Assembly: GCA_007692755.1 (NCBI GenBank)
Contig: REBL01000125.1
Location: 1-52,889 of the forward strand
Direction of reading: 5' to 3'
From: Nodularia sp. (in: cyanobacteria)
GTDB lineage: Bacteria > Cyanobacteriota > Cyanobacteriia > Cyanobacteriales > Nostocaceae
DNA: 52,889 nucleotides
The translations under genes and the position numbers were made by a program. Of the stretch, positions 16,713-25,943 are shown piece by piece (within the stretch, counting starts at the first letter, position 1; each line of letters begins with the position of its first letter). The notes under the pieces were generated by a model. It was not told the DNA's origin and did no database searches. It saw nothing but the letters and a program-made list of their open reading frames with translations.

Positions 16713-18356
16713 TTAGTCTAGGAATCGGAATAATACTCCGCCTTTGAGCAATCCTTTTTCACTACCGTAACTGCTGATAGTGAGCGATCGCAGGTTTTGA
16801 AAAAATGGTTTCCCGACGACTTCCACTAACTGCAAAATCGGCAACTGACGCTCTAACAGAGTTTGGCTTTTTGTCCAATCGAGATAGACATACCCCTGAT
16901 TGGGTTGGGGAATCGCAGCAAGGCTATCTTGGAAACTACTATCACTCGTCAAAGAACCGTTCTCAACGGTGATAACTTCGTTCAAAGTTTCCAAATTCGA
17001 GGCAAAAATTTCATAATTTCCGAGAGTTGTGTGTACTCCCTGGACTTTAGCCTCAATAGCAAATGCTGGGCGTTTTTGAGTATCGGTTTGTTGTGTTGCA
17101 GCAGTTAACTCTGTCCAAGCAAAGATTTTTTGTTGATTTAAGTTGAAAGAACTAATACTGAGTCCACTGGATGAGGCGATCGCATCTAAACGAGAAATTC
17201 CTTCTGGGACATCCGCTAATTTTTCGACCACAAACACCCAATCAGCAGCGCTTTCTCCAGCATGGGGTAAAACAGCTAAAGCATATTCTCCTTTTACCCA
17301 ACTAAAGATATCCTCTGCCAAGTTTATCCCCTGGCTGTTCTCAACTTCTGCCAAAGGTTTTACCAAGCTGGAAATTGCATCAGTCCCAGAACCAGAGAGA
17401 GCCGTTTTCACTTGTGTCCAGAGTTGGGCTAAATCACTATTACCCAAATTTTCTAAATCAGAACTAGAAATCACTAAACCTGACGCATCTGGTATATATT
17501 CTAACGCTTTTACAGTCTGAGAAACTGGTGCAGAAGCAGGCATAATTTCCGAGTCAGTCAAAAAGCTAGTTTCTGCTAGCAGTCCCTTGGAGTTCAAAGA
17601 CAAAGAAATAATTTGGCTATGGAAGGTTGGATCTGGTAATTCTAAACCTTGCCATGCTGCCACGGCGGGAAGATTGAGAAAAGCCGTAGCTAGGGACGCT
17701 TTAGGCAGTTGTTGAGCGGCTTTTTGGTATTGGGACGAACTGGACAAATTTAGATCAGGAGCCTGGACGTTATTAATTGCGTCTCGTAGCACCGACAGAT
17801 CATTGGCAAATAAAACAAAGCCATCCACAACTGCACCAGCTTGGGAATTGTCAGATATCAGCTTTACGCCCTCATATTGTTCAACAGCCAAATTTGCACC
17901 AGCCAATACCCTGCGAGAAAATAGCACATCTAAAAACTCGCGGCTTTTCTCTGGTTTCTCGGTTGCTAGTGCCATGAGATACCCTGGCTGCTTTCCGTTC
18001 TCTGGATCGCGATCAATATCCACAGTAGTAACGGAGAGGGTAATTTCATTTCCTAGCCAGGGTTGAATATCTTGTTTATAATCTATGCCACTCTTAGCCA
18101 ATAAACTGGTTTTGAGTTGAGATAATTCCCCTTGACGCTCCAACGACTTTAATTTTTCAGGATTCGTCAGCAATGAAACTGTCACCGGAGCCAGTTTTGA
18201 CACGAAGATAGCAGCATTGGGCTGTGAGGTAGAGGTGAGGAGGTTAACCGGAGTCTTGGCGAAAAACCAGTAAACACCTGCGGCGAGGATTAGTAGTGCA
18301 ATCGCACCAGCCACTAAGAAACCAAACGATGAGCGTTGACTATTGACATTAGACAT
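16713..18356 (-). CDS. DUF3352 protein, membrane-anchored
   Basis: This 547-aa protein matches the cyanobacterial DUF3352 family. From the ATG at 18356 it has a short cytoplasmic N terminus (MSNVNSQRSS), one membrane helix (about 13-33) and a large extracytoplasmic part beginning PNAAIFVSKLAPVTVSLL. Typical blocks include LTNPEKLKSLE, DIQPWLGNEITLSV and YVYLDWTKSQ near the end. The function is unknown; a periplasmic or thylakoid-lumen role is inferred from topology. The frame extends 16 codons further upstream, but that part is not conserved-looking. The gene is divergent from the rhodanese gene. Confidence 0.85.
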   Translation of the reverse strand: MSNVNSQRSSFGFLVAGAIALLILAAGVYWFFAKTPVNLLTSTSQPNAAIFVSKLAPVTVSLLTNPEKLKSLERQGELSQLKTSLLAKSGIDYKQDIQPWLGNEITLSVTTVDIDRDPENGKQPGYLMALATEKPEKSREFLDVLFSRRVLAGANLAVEQYEGVKLISDNSQAGAVVDGFVLFANDLSVLRDAINNVQAPDLNLSSSSQYQKAAQQLPKASLATAFLNLPAVAAWQGLELPDPTFHSQIISLSLNSKGLLAETSFLTDSEIMPASAPVSQTVKALEYIPDASGLVISSSDLENLGNSDLAQLWTQVKTALSGSGTDAISSLVKPLAEVENSQGINLAEDIFSWVKGEYALAVLPHAGESAADWVFVVEKLADVPEGISRLDAIASSSGLSISSFNLNQQKIFAWTELTAATQQTDTQKRPAFAIEAKVQGVHTTLGNYEIFASNLETLNEVITVENGSLTSDSSFQDSLAAIPQPNQGYVYLDWTKSQTLLERQLPILQLVEVVGKPFFQNLRSLTISSYGSEKGLLKGGVLFRFLD

Positions 18357-18529
18357 ATTAAACCAGAGATAAATTTTATCTAGTGATTGGATCTCAAAGC
18401 CCATCGGCGGCGAAATGCTGAATGGGTAAAGGAAAATGACTCATGACTACTCCCTTGGGAATAGATGCTGATGCTAGGAGACAGATTTTCTGTCACCATA
18501 AAGGATATAAGGTTATTTACAAAAATCTC

Positions 18530-18889
18530 ATGACAGGGAATCCTTCTGGTCAAATCATTACTCAGATTAGTGTAGAGGAACTGGCGCAACGTCTGTCTTC
18601 TGGTGATGCAAGTATTCAGTTAGTAGATGTGCGCGAACCTCAAGAACTGGCAGCCGCGAAAATTGAAGGCTTTGTCAACCTTCCTCTGAGCGAATTTGTG
18701 GAATGGGGCGATCAAGTCCCCACCATGTTCAATCCCCAAGCTGAAACCCTTGTATTATGTCACCACGGTATTCGCTCTGCCCAGATGTGCCAGTGGCTGA
18801 TGGTTCAAGGGTTTACAAATGTTAAAAATATTACAGGTGGCATTGATGCCTATTCTCTATCAGTTGATGATTCAATTCCCCAATATTAG
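18530..18889 (+). CDS. Single-domain rhodanese
   Basis: This is a rhodanese-fold sulfurtransferase of about 119 aa. ITQISVEELAQRL leads into LVDVREPQELAAAKI, and the active-site loop CHHGIRS holds Cys77 that would carry the persulfide; KNITGGIDAYS closes the fold. The frame is open back to 18443, but MTGNPSGQI at 18530 fits the usual family start. Single-domain rhodaneses move sulfane sulfur to various acceptors; the acceptor here is unknown. It lies upstream of hrcA in the same direction, but a 392-bp gap makes an operon unlikely. Confidence 0.9.
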   Translation: MTGNPSGQIITQISVEELAQRLSSGDASIQLVDVREPQELAAAKIEGFVNLPLSEFVEWGDQVPTMFNPQAETLVLCHHGIRSAQMCQWLMVQGFTNVKNITGGIDAYSLSVDDSIPQY

Positions 18890-19281
18890 TTGATCATCCC
18901 CTGAAAGATAGCATTGCTGAAGATGCGGCTGATTCTGACATCCGAGCAATGCTATTCTTAACACAGTACTGTCTCAGTTGAGGATCTAATAAACAAAACT
19001 CGCGACTCTTAGCAGCATTCGGATTTTACCCATCCTGCATATATACAAACCCGCCTAGAAATAAGTACTTTTAAATACAGCTTTATCCTGTAAAAGCTGC
19101 GAAAATACTGGAAAAGGAAGATTCGGCTGATGACAGTGAAATTTGTCAAAATAGCCATCTCGAAACTTGACTATTAATGATTACGTCACAAATAAATATT
19201 TTGCTAACTTAATTAACTATTCTTCATATCCCCAATTTTTGCCAAGTTTAATTAAAATTTGCCTTCAGCAAAACATACCCT
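18890..19281. other. Leader region upstream of hrcA
   Basis: This region holds a 7-bp hairpin (CAGCTTT with AAAGCTG near 19078-19099) and otherwise AT-rich sequence with the hrcA promoter. I looked for a CIRCE element (TTAGCACTC, nine bases, GAGTGCTAA), the HrcA operator, and did not find one. Confidence 0.45.
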
Positions 19282-20379
19282 ATGGAAGTCCAGTTAACGA
19301 ATCGACAACAGCATATACTTTGGGCAACAGTACGCCACTATATCGCTACGGCAGAGCCTGTAGGTTCAAAAGCTTTAGTTGATGAGTATAACCTGGGTGT
19401 AAGTTCAGCCACAATTCGGAATGTGATGGGTGTATTAGAAAAATCTGGTTTACTTTACCAGCCACACACCTCTGCTGGACGAATACCTTCAGACTCAGGT
19501 TATCGCATTTATGTTGACAAGTTAATGACACCTTCTCTGCGAGATGTGACGCGAACGGATATTTTAGCCAAAGAGGTAGAACTGGCGTTGCACAATCGCC
19601 TCCATTGGGAAGATTGGAGTTTGGAAGCCGTACTACAAGGTGCAGCGCAAATTTTAGCCACCGTCAGTGGTTGCATTAGCTTAATTACGATGCCGCAAAC
19701 CACGACGGCAATTTTGCGACATCTGCAATTGGTGCAAATTGAAGCCAACAAGATTATGCTAATTGTGGTCACAGATGCTTATGAGACCCATTCCAAGCTG
19801 ATGAATTTGTCACCAACGGAGGAAGACGCAAAACTTGATCCAGAGGGCATAGATCATGAGTTGCAAATTGTCTCTAATTTTTTGAATACCCACTTGCGGG
19901 GGCGCAGTTTATTGGAATTAGCTAACTTGGACTGGAGTGAGTTAGATCAGGAGTTCCAACGTTATGGCGAATTCTTGAAAGGTTCAGTCGCAGAATTAAC
20001 TCGTCGCAATCTCACACCAACTACAACCCAAATTATGGTGCGGGGGGTAGCAGAAGTTTTGCGTCAGCCAGAGTTTTCGCAATTACAGCAAGCACAGACG
20101 ATTATCCACCTGCTGGAAGAAGAACAAGACCAATTGTGGCGCTTAATCTTTGAAGAACCCGAAGGCGAAGAGGTGGGTAAGTCTAGGGTAACGGTTCGCA
20201 TTGGTACAGAAAACCTCCTAGAACCGATACGCACCTGCACCTTAATTACTTCTACATATCGCCGGGGTTTGCTACCTGTAGGAAGTGTAGGAGTTTTGGG
20301 GCCGACACGCCTTGATTATGAAAGTGCGATCGCAGTTGTAGCAGCTGCGGCTGATTACCTCTCAGAAGCTTTTAGTTAA
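19282..20379 (+). CDS. hrcA: Heat-inducible transcription repressor HrcA
   Basis: HrcA represses class I heat-shock genes such as groESL by binding CIRCE, and is stabilised by GroEL. The 365-aa protein has the N-terminal winged-helix domain with [20 protein letters not shown] and [19 protein letters not shown], then the hinge [18 protein letters not shown], the GAF-like effector domain and the C-terminal dimerisation segment with [17 protein letters not shown]. Length and motifs are normal. No groESL or dnaK lies in this window, so its targets are elsewhere. The membrane protein gene at 20392 follows after only 12 bp and is probably cotranscribed. Confidence 0.96.
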   Translation: MEVQLTNRQQHILWATVRHYIATAEPVGSKALVDEYNLGVSSATIRNVMGVLEKSGLLYQPHTSAGRIPSDSGYRIYVDKLMTPSLRDVTRTDILAKEVELALHNRLHWEDWSLEAVLQGAAQILATVSGCISLITMPQTTTAILRHLQLVQIEANKIMLIVVTDAYETHSKLMNLSPTEEDAKLDPEGIDHELQIVSNFLNTHLRGRSLLELANLDWSELDQEFQRYGEFLKGSVAELTRRNLTPTTTQIMVRGVAEVLRQPEFSQLQQAQTIIHLLEEEQDQLWRLIFEEPEGEEVGKSRVTVRIGTENLLEPIRTCTLITSTYRRGLLPVGSVGVLGPTRLDYESAIAVVAAAADYLSEAFS

Positions 20380-20391
20380 TTTATTTAAATC

Positions 20392-21069
20392 ATGCTCAGA
20401 AAAATTTTCTTTGGGTTGCTATGGCTGGGATTTCTTACCTATGCTTTTCTCCTTGCTCCCCCGGATCAACCTGATACATTCGAGTTAATTAAAAATCTTT
20501 CCGTTGGCCAATGGCAAGGTATTAACCCCTTAGTCATCGCATTATTCAACCTTATGGGCATTTGGCCTGTAATTTACAGTGCAGTATTGTTTATTGATGG
20601 TAGAGGGCAAAAAATACCTGCTTGGTCATTTGCTACGGCTTCGTTTGCCGTTGGTGCTTTTGCTTTATTGCCTTATTTAGCTCTTCGGGAACCAAATCAG
20701 GAGTTTTTGGGTAAAAAAAATCTCTGGCTAAAATTGCTAGATTCTCGTTTGACTGGTTTGATTTTGACTATAGGCGCAGCGATTCTAGTCCGCTATGCTT
20801 TACAAGGAGATTGGGCAAACTTTGTACAGCAATGGCAAACCAACCGCTTCATCCATGTGATGAGTTTAGACTTCTGCCTACTTTCGCTATTATTTCCCGC
20901 ATTATTGGGAGATGATCTGGCACGTCGGGGTGTGAAAAATTCGCAATTCTTTTGGTTAATAGCGTTAATTCCCCTATTCGGCCCGTTGATTTATTTATGT
21001 GTGCGTCCACAGTTACCAGAAGCAGAAGTAGAAACAGTATCCAGTCAGCAACAATCAGCAACTAACTAA
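20392..21069 (+). CDS. Integral membrane protein, DUF2834-like
   Basis: This 225-aa protein has about six hydrophobic segments (near 3-22, 42-63, 78-97, 117-137, 155-175 and 183-202) and a short Glu/Gln-rich tail. The N-terminal half with NLMGIWPVIYSAVLFIDGR and the closing FFWLIALIPLFGPLIYL are features I associate with cyanobacterial and chloroplast DUF2834-type proteins of unknown function. It follows hrcA by 12 bp. The family link is from memory and moderate. Confidence 0.72.
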   Translation: MLRKIFFGLLWLGFLTYAFLLAPPDQPDTFELIKNLSVGQWQGINPLVIALFNLMGIWPVIYSAVLFIDGRGQKIPAWSFATASFAVGAFALLPYLALREPNQEFLGKKNLWLKLLDSRLTGLILTIGAAILVRYALQGDWANFVQQWQTNRFIHVMSLDFCLLSLLFPALLGDDLARRGVKNSQFFWLIALIPLFGPLIYLCVRPQLPEAEVETVSSQQQSATN

Positions 21070-21117
21070 TTGAACTCTTGACGGTGCGTTGCGCTGGGCG
21101 ACAACACACCCTACTGT

Positions 21118-21222
21118 TAAACCTTGTCCATCATGAAAAATGGAGTTTTTGTCATTGCGACGTAAGGAAGCAATCTCACCATCTTGACTAAGAACTACAG
21201 TTCTCAAAGTAGACAAGGTTTA
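21118..21222. repeat. MITE-like element with 11-bp inverted ends
   Basis: TAAACCTTGTC at 21118-21128 is matched by GACAAGGTTTA at 21212-21222. The 105-bp element also holds an internal palindrome, AGAACT/AGTTCT near 21190. Just before it (21080-21115) lies a GGTGCGTTGCGCTGGGCGAC string of another dispersed family. The block sits between convergent genes and has no coding potential. Confidence 0.65.
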
Positions 21223-21241
21223 GTTAAACCAACAATAAAAA

Positions 21242-22015
21242 TTACTGTTTAGAGATTTGATAAATTTCAGGTAACTGCCACCAAGGAACATGGGGGTATT
21301 CATGATGTTCATAATGGTAACCAAAGTGGTAACAAGTTATGAATGACCACCAAATGGGACGGCTGATAGTGTGGGAACGATGGGGGTCTTTATAGCCTTC
21401 TACAGGTTCACGATGAGGGAGAAAAGTTCCAAAATAAAATAATTGTAAGGAACTTAAAAGTGAGGGAATTACCCAAAAATAATTAAGATTATCATCTGGA
21501 AGATGCCAAATATATTTTACCCCGTTATAAATAATCATTAATGTGATAATTTGTCGCCAACTCCAGTAACCCTTCATAAAATAAAGATACCAAGCTAAAA
21601 AGTTTTTATGCTTGCCGTTGTGAAAGTCTGGGTCTGCCTCACTGGCGGGATTACGGTGATGTACCCAATGCTTTTTTAAAAGTTTGGGATAGGATAAAAG
21701 ACCATAAAGAGATAGGCATAATGAGCCAATGAAATGGTTGATTTGGGGATGTTTGGGAAAAACGACCCCATGCATGGCATCATGAGCGGTAATAAATAAT
21801 CCTGTATATAAAAATGTTTGCCAAAATATGAGCGGCAACAACATCCAAAATTTAAATTGGGATATATCAATATAAAGTAACAAACCCAGGCTAATAGCCC
21901 ATACACTAATAATGGCGATCGCCATAAAAATGCCCCTAAAAAGGGATTTACTTTTCACTGCTGGGGTGGTATCGATTTTTATTTGAGGTAATGGTGGTTG
22001 TTCTAACTGGATCAC
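21242..22015 (-). CDS. crtW: Beta-carotene ketolase CrtW
   Basis: CrtW adds keto groups at C4 of beta-ionone rings, giving echinenone and canthaxanthin, the carotenoids used by orange carotenoid protein and found in heterocystous cyanobacteria. The 257-aa membrane di-iron enzyme shows the His boxes HDAMH (78-82), HWVHH (116-120) and HYEHH (234-238), and the blocks FLYTGLFITAHDAMHGVV, ASEADPDFHNGKH and LQLFYFGTFLPHREP. The sequence is very close to Nostoc punctiforme CrtW as I remember it. The start codon is GTG. It lies downstream of, and in the same direction as, a high-light protein gene. Confidence 0.94.
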   Translation of the reverse strand: MIQLEQPPLPQIKIDTTPAVKSKSLFRGIFMAIAIISVWAISLGLLLYIDISQFKFWMLLPLIFWQTFLYTGLFITAHDAMHGVVFPKHPQINHFIGSLCLSLYGLLSYPKLLKKHWVHHRNPASEADPDFHNGKHKNFLAWYLYFMKGYWSWRQIITLMIIYNGVKYIWHLPDDNLNYFWVIPSLLSSLQLFYFGTFLPHREPVEGYKDPHRSHTISRPIWWSFITCYHFGYHYEHHEYPHVPWWQLPEIYQISKQ

Positions 22016-22317
22016 GCTTTTACTCCGCGTAGCTTTTAGGTGAAAATTCTCAAAATATAGTTATGGAAAAGCACTCAGCATTAGCCAGAAACCAATTTTA
22101 GTGGTAAGCGTTTTGCACTAGGCAGTGCCAATAATCCCAAACTGTGTACAAATATTAAGTTAACTTAACTATTATTACACATATCATCGCCATACCAAAA
22201 ACTGTTTTCAGTGAAAGAGAATGGTAAAGACACTGTTTGCTTTAGTATCCGCAGCACCCAGTATTTTCTCGTGTGTATGTTCTTAACAGTAGCAATCTAC
22301 AACTCAGAAGGTCAGTA
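22016..22317. other. Promoter region of crtW
   Basis: This 302-bp AT-rich spacer between the high-light protein gene and crtW is large enough for a separate crtW promoter. I see no clear operator, RNA gene or repeat in it. Confidence 0.4.
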
Positions 22318-22509
22318 TTAGGAACCGAAATTGATTACTTCCCGTACCACACTGTAGCCGTTGAGATCCCACAGTAGGTAAGCGACAAAACCAATCATCG
22401 CCAAGCGTCCGTTCCAAAGTTCAGATTGAGGCGTAAACCCAAGTTTCAAGGCGTTACGGTCTTTGCGGTTATAAGCGGTTTCAGTAGTATCAGTAGGATA
22501 AGGTCCCAT
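22318..22509 (-). CDS. High-light-inducible one-helix protein (HLIP/SCP)
   Basis: This 63-aa protein of the chlorophyll a/b-binding superfamily starts at the ATG at 22509. The helix motif ELWNGRLAMIGF (30-41) has the chlorophyll-binding Glu, Asn and Arg, and is followed by a hydrophobic segment (VAYLLWDLNGYSVV). Such proteins pair in the thylakoid membrane, bind chlorophyll and carotenoid, and protect photosystem assembly under strong light. The open frame runs 64 codons further upstream, but that part looks non-coding. Its neighbour crtW makes photoprotective ketocarotenoids, which fits a shared stress setting. Confidence 0.9.
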   Translation of the reverse strand: MGPYPTDTTETAYNRKDRNALKLGFTPQSELWNGRLAMIGFVAYLLWDLNGYSVVREVINFGS

Positions 22510-22841
22510 TATCAATTTTCCAGAAAGAATAAGATTACCTTTTTCATAGTATTTACCTGCCCATTTAGTGCTATCTGTCTCTAGTGCCAAAGTATAAACA
22601 AGTCTAAAGGGTGAATTTCTCTGTTTGTGAGTAATACTCTTAAGAATTAAAAATGCCAGGATGTTGGTATTTTGAAGACACCAGGAAATTCTTTTGCACA
22701 AATTAGTTATAAGTGCAATAACTGGCGTGGCAAAAAAACAAGTTTTCAGATGTCATTAAAAATCTAACGAAAGTTAGAAGGTTTCGTGAGTGTTGTTATC
22801 CAAACTAATAGATATACACTAATATTTTAAAATTTTAGAGT
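22510..22841. other. Divergent region between the high-light protein and SDR genes
   Basis: This region holds both promoters. A small perfect hairpin CTAAC-GAAA-GTTAG lies near 22763-22776, in the SDR leader or between the promoters. I found no good copy of the HLR1 high-light motif by eye. Confidence 0.4.
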
Positions 22842-23660
22842 ATGGCTCCTACAGTATTAATTACAGGTGCATCTCAAGGCATCGGCAAAGCAACGGCTCT
22901 GTTATTTGCCCGCAAAGGTTATAATCTCGTTCTTGCAGCTCGTCATGCTGACACATTAGCCGCCACAGCCCAAGAGATAGAAAGCCTTGGTCATCCCGCC
23001 CCATTAACTATTACTTGCGATGTCAAAGATCCATCTCAGGTAGATATATTAGTGCAGACGGCATTAGAAAATTATGCTGATATCGATGTGTTGGTAAATA
23101 ATGCCGGGATATTTGCATCAGGGCCAGTAGAACAATTTTCTCTCCATGATTGGCACGAAGTTATAGACACTAACCTTTGGGGATATATTCATACTATTCA
23201 TGCCCTTCTGCCTCATTTTCTCCAACGGGGAAGCGGAACCATAGTTAATGTCAGTTCTATCGGGGGTAAAGTACCTACAGCATACATGGTTCCCTACTGT
23301 ACGAGTAAGTTTGCAGTGACAGGGTTAACGGAAACATTGCAAGCGGAATTACAACCAAAGGGGATTCAAGTTTGTGGGATTTATCCGAATTTAATTAAGA
23401 GTAGTTTTATGGAACGGGCAGTTTTTCGAGGTGAGGATGAAGAAGAAATCCAAACTCGAAGGGAACAGCTTGATAATGTCCTGAAAACGCCTGTAATAGA
23501 GAAGCCGGAAGATGTGGCGAATGCTATTTGGGATGCAGTCAAGCATGAAAAGTCAGATGTGATGGTTGGTTCTGCTAATGTGTCTCAGGGTTTATATCGA
23601 TTGTTTCCTGGTGTGATGAAGTGGGTTTCTCGGCAAACTTTGAAAAATCAAGATAATTAA
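22842..23660 (+). CDS. Short-chain dehydrogenase/reductase
   Basis: This is a 272-aa classical SDR. The nucleotide-binding motif GASQGIG lies at 9-15, NNAG at 86-89, and the catalytic Ser139 (NVSSIGG), Tyr152 and Lys156 (PYCTSKFAV) are in place. Arg34 after the second strand (AARHADTL) suggests NADP(H). The substrate is unknown; the length and C terminus fit general SDR family oxidoreductases. The gene is divergent from the high-light protein gene and followed by a 1-kb spacer, so it is probably monocistronic. Confidence 0.92.
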   Translation: MAPTVLITGASQGIGKATALLFARKGYNLVLAARHADTLAATAQEIESLGHPAPLTITCDVKDPSQVDILVQTALENYADIDVLVNNAGIFASGPVEQFSLHDWHEVIDTNLWGYIHTIHALLPHFLQRGSGTIVNVSSIGGKVPTAYMVPYCTSKFAVTGLTETLQAELQPKGIQVCGIYPNLIKSSFMERAVFRGEDEEEIQTRREQLDNVLKTPVIEKPEDVANAIWDAVKHEKSDVMVGSANVSQGLYRLFPGVMKWVSRQTLKNQDN

Positions 23661-24718
23661 CCAATACCTTTTAACTATAAGTATGTAAGCAAAATTAAAG
23701 ACAATTTTCCATATTTATGCTATCAGCGATCGCTCTTCATAGCTTTTCCCTCAAGAATGTTGGATTATGGGGAGTAGGCTAAGTTGCATGGGAATAAGTA
23801 TCTTATCGTATTCTGTATAATAATATAGTCATTTACCAATAGTTTAAATACTTAGCTTTAAGTATTTATCAATAGTTTCTTCATGTTTCAATATGTGGTT
23901 CTACATATTTTTGTATTGCCCCATATTCAGTTGCTAGGCACTCTCCCCTACTCAAGACTTATGGGGATAGAATAACTATGGTAATTATTGTGGTATTTAC
24001 TGAAATACTCTATAGAGTGTATTTATTTTCTTCAATAGTAATCATGGTAAATTTACCATTTAAACTTTTGCTATTGCGTTTAAATGTGTTTATAATTGCA
24101 ATTGATACATAATTTGCTAAGTAGATAGGCACAAATAAACCTAACTATATAACAAAATGTAAATCCTCCAAAACCCTCGCGTTCGCGGAGCGTGACCGCT
24201 TCGGTCTTATGCTTCACTCCGCTTTGCTCCGTTCGCAATGACATAGTTATAAATTTTCTCGCCCACTTACTTACATCAAAATAAAGAAAAATTAACTATT
24301 GGAGGTACAGAAGCATATCGCTTATCGTTTTAACTGATAAAAACATAGATTATCTTATCAATTGCTTCAAATATAAAAATTAACTTACAGCAGGTTGTAG
24401 GTATACGAGGTACAACAGCAATAGTGAAAATATTGTGGGGTGGGCATCCTGCCCGCCCTTGTGTACCTCACCAAAATGAAATGTGCTGTATATCAGTTAA
24501 CACTTTTATGGATTCTGATAATTCAAGAGCATTGGCAACCATTTATAAAATTCACAACTCTTTTGAATTACGGCGAAAAAATTAATACTTGCTCAAAATT
24601 AATTATTCTGCAAATTATAGGTTTATGACTATTTAATTTTCAATAAAATGCTTTAAATTTTCAGCAAAAAACTAAGTCTAATTAAGTGAAAATTGTAATA
24701 AAATGGATAATTATTTGT
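23661..24718. other. 1-kb non-coding spacer with repeats
   Basis: This long AT-rich spacer has no convincing gene. A GC-rich dispersed repeat (TTCGCGGAGCGTGACC and CACTCCGCTTTGCTCCG) lies at about 24180-24241, and an inverted-repeat element at 24407-24469. Short open frames, for example at 24440-24628, run across the element and are not real genes. The spacer may be an old insertion or decay site. Confidence 0.5.
24407..24469. repeat. 63-bp inverted-repeat element with inner hairpin
   Basis: GAGGTACA at 24407-24414 pairs with TGTACCTC at 24462-24469. Inside, GGGTGGGCA (24438-24446) and TGCCCGCCC (24450-24458) form a nine-pair stem with one wobble pair, and CAATA/TATTG flanks it. The GGGCATCCTGCCCGCCC string is a dispersed motif I associate with cyanobacteria. 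Confidence 0.65.
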
Positions 24719-25201
24719 ATGAGTGAACCTATTTCTTTGACGCTAGATAATTGGCGGAACGTTGCGATTATCGCAGGAACAATTATTACCTTGCTAACCT
24801 TGATTAAGGGCGTTTATGAATACACACGCCAGGTAGCGCAAAAACGAAGTGAGCAGTACGCGGAAATGCGAAAGCGGTTTAGAGAGAGTAAAACTTTTCC
24901 AAATTTACTTGGCTTGCTTGAGGAAAATGACCCTAAACTAGCTAAACTTCCTTGGTCGGAAAAGGTTGAGCTACTAGGGTTCTATGAGGATGTTGCTTTA
25001 ATGATATATTCAGGCATAATGAAACGTCATGTTGCTTTCTATATGTTTGCATATTATGCTCTCCGTTGTTGGGACAGCGAATACTTTTGGCATGATGTTG
25101 ATCGGAACAGCGTTTATTGGTCACTCTTCCGACATTTTGTCAAAGATATGAAGGCAATTGAAGACTCTTTTGTCTTCCGCATCAAAAATTACCGTTTGTA
25201 G
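24719..25201 (+). CDS. Hypothetical protein with one N-terminal membrane helix
   Basis: I do not recognise this 160-aa protein. From the ATG at 24719 it starts MSEPISLTLDNWRN, has one membrane helix (about 16-33), then a charged helical region (YTRQVAQKRSEQYAEMRKRF) and a conserved-looking aromatic part with LGFYEDVALMIYSGIM and FHVKDMKAIE-like residues. The layout (short N terminus, anchor, cytoplasmic helical domain) is like DUF4760-type proteins, but this is only a resemblance. The open frame extends 11 codons further to a GTG. It stands alone between spacer DNA and a minus-strand cluster. Confidence 0.6.
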   Translation: MSEPISLTLDNWRNVAIIAGTIITLLTLIKGVYEYTRQVAQKRSEQYAEMRKRFRESKTFPNLLGLLEENDPKLAKLPWSEKVELLGFYEDVALMIYSGIMKRHVAFYMFAYYALRCWDSEYFWHDVDRNSVYWSLFRHFVKDMKAIEDSFVFRIKNYRL

Positions 25202-25285
25202 GGGCATGGAATCATTGAAAAAGAAAACCGGGTTAAGCGTAAAATTTTTATTGAGTAAGGATTCTTTCTTTTAATTGCAAGTCCC

Positions 25286-25735
25286 TTATCGTGACTCACA
25301 CTCGCGTTTTGTGACATGGTGACGATAGCGAAACATGGCTTCTAATTGCGCTTGTATGAGCCAACCACTGATAAATTCCACTGTACCACCACCGGGCATA
25401 GAGAAGGAAATAGCATCAGTTAACTTGGTTTTACCATTTTCTGGGGCGAATTCATGTCGATGTACCCAAGATTCAAAAGGGCCAGATATCTGTTCATCGA
25501 TAAACAGACGATTTTTTTCACATTCGGTGTGTCGCGCTAACCAAGTTAAAGGTAATGGTCCTAAAAACAAACGAAATTCAGTGACAGCGCCCGCTTCTAA
25601 CCCGCCTTCACGACGGACTACTTGCACAGGTTGCCAAGGTGGGTTGAGTAGTTGCAAAATATCTGGTCTTTCGTGGAATTTCCACACTACTTCGAGTGGC
25701 GCATTAATGACTGAGGAATGTTGAAATTGCAGCAT
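25286..25735 (-). CDS. SRPBCC family protein (polyketide cyclase/START-like)
   Basis: This 149-aa helix-grip protein has the opening FQHSSVINAPLEVVWKFHER, the middle LTWLARHTECEKNRLFIDEQ, and WVHRHEFAPENGKTKLTDAI, the normal order for SRPBCC cyclase/dehydrase-type proteins with a deep ligand pocket. The ligand is unknown. It lies 19 bp downstream of the CPXCG protein gene in the same direction and so probably forms the end of an operon with the B12-radical-SAM gene. Confidence 0.87.
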   Translation of the reverse strand: MLQFQHSSVINAPLEVVWKFHERPDILQLLNPPWQPVQVVRREGGLEAGAVTEFRLFLGPLPLTWLARHTECEKNRLFIDEQISGPFESWVHRHEFAPENGKTKLTDAISFSMPGGGTVEFISGWLIQAQLEAMFRYRHHVTKRECESR

Positions 25736-25754
25736 GGAAAGAAAAAACGTAAAT

Positions 25755-25943
25755 TTAGCTTTCGCAGTCAGTTGAAATCTCTATCTCTAGGGTATCTTCA
25801 TCAACCGATACATACAAAATATTCGGGTTACAGCAAACTTGACAGTCTTCTACATAAGATTGTTGTGACCCTGCACTCAAATCGATAAAAGTTAAGTTTG
25901 GTTCACCGCAATAAGCGCAGTAGTACTCAGCAGTATTTTGCAT
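25755..25943 (-). CDS. CPXCG-type cysteine-rich zinc-ribbon protein
   Basis: This 62-aa protein has two Cys pairs, CAYCGEPN near residue 9 and CQVCCNPN near residue 34, the pattern of the small CPXCG Cys-rich family that probably binds one zinc. The acidic tail DEDTLEIEIS is also typical. The function is unknown. The ATG lies inside the last codons of the radical SAM gene (17-bp overlap), so translation is coupled. Confidence 0.88.
   Translation of the reverse strand: MQNTAEYYCAYCGEPNLTFIDLSAGSQQSYVEDCQVCCNPNILYVSVDEDTLEIEISTDCES

Noticed and set aside
18890..19281. CIRCE operator upstream of hrcA
   Set aside because: No TTAGCACTC-N9-GAGTGCTAA or close variant was found by eye.
22510..22701. 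64-codon upstream extension of the high-light protein
   Set aside because: One-helix high-light proteins are short and the extension has no transit or domain features; the ATG at 22509 fits the family.
24440..24628. 62-codon plus-strand open frame
   Set aside because: It starts inside an inverted-repeat element and has no protein-like conservation features.
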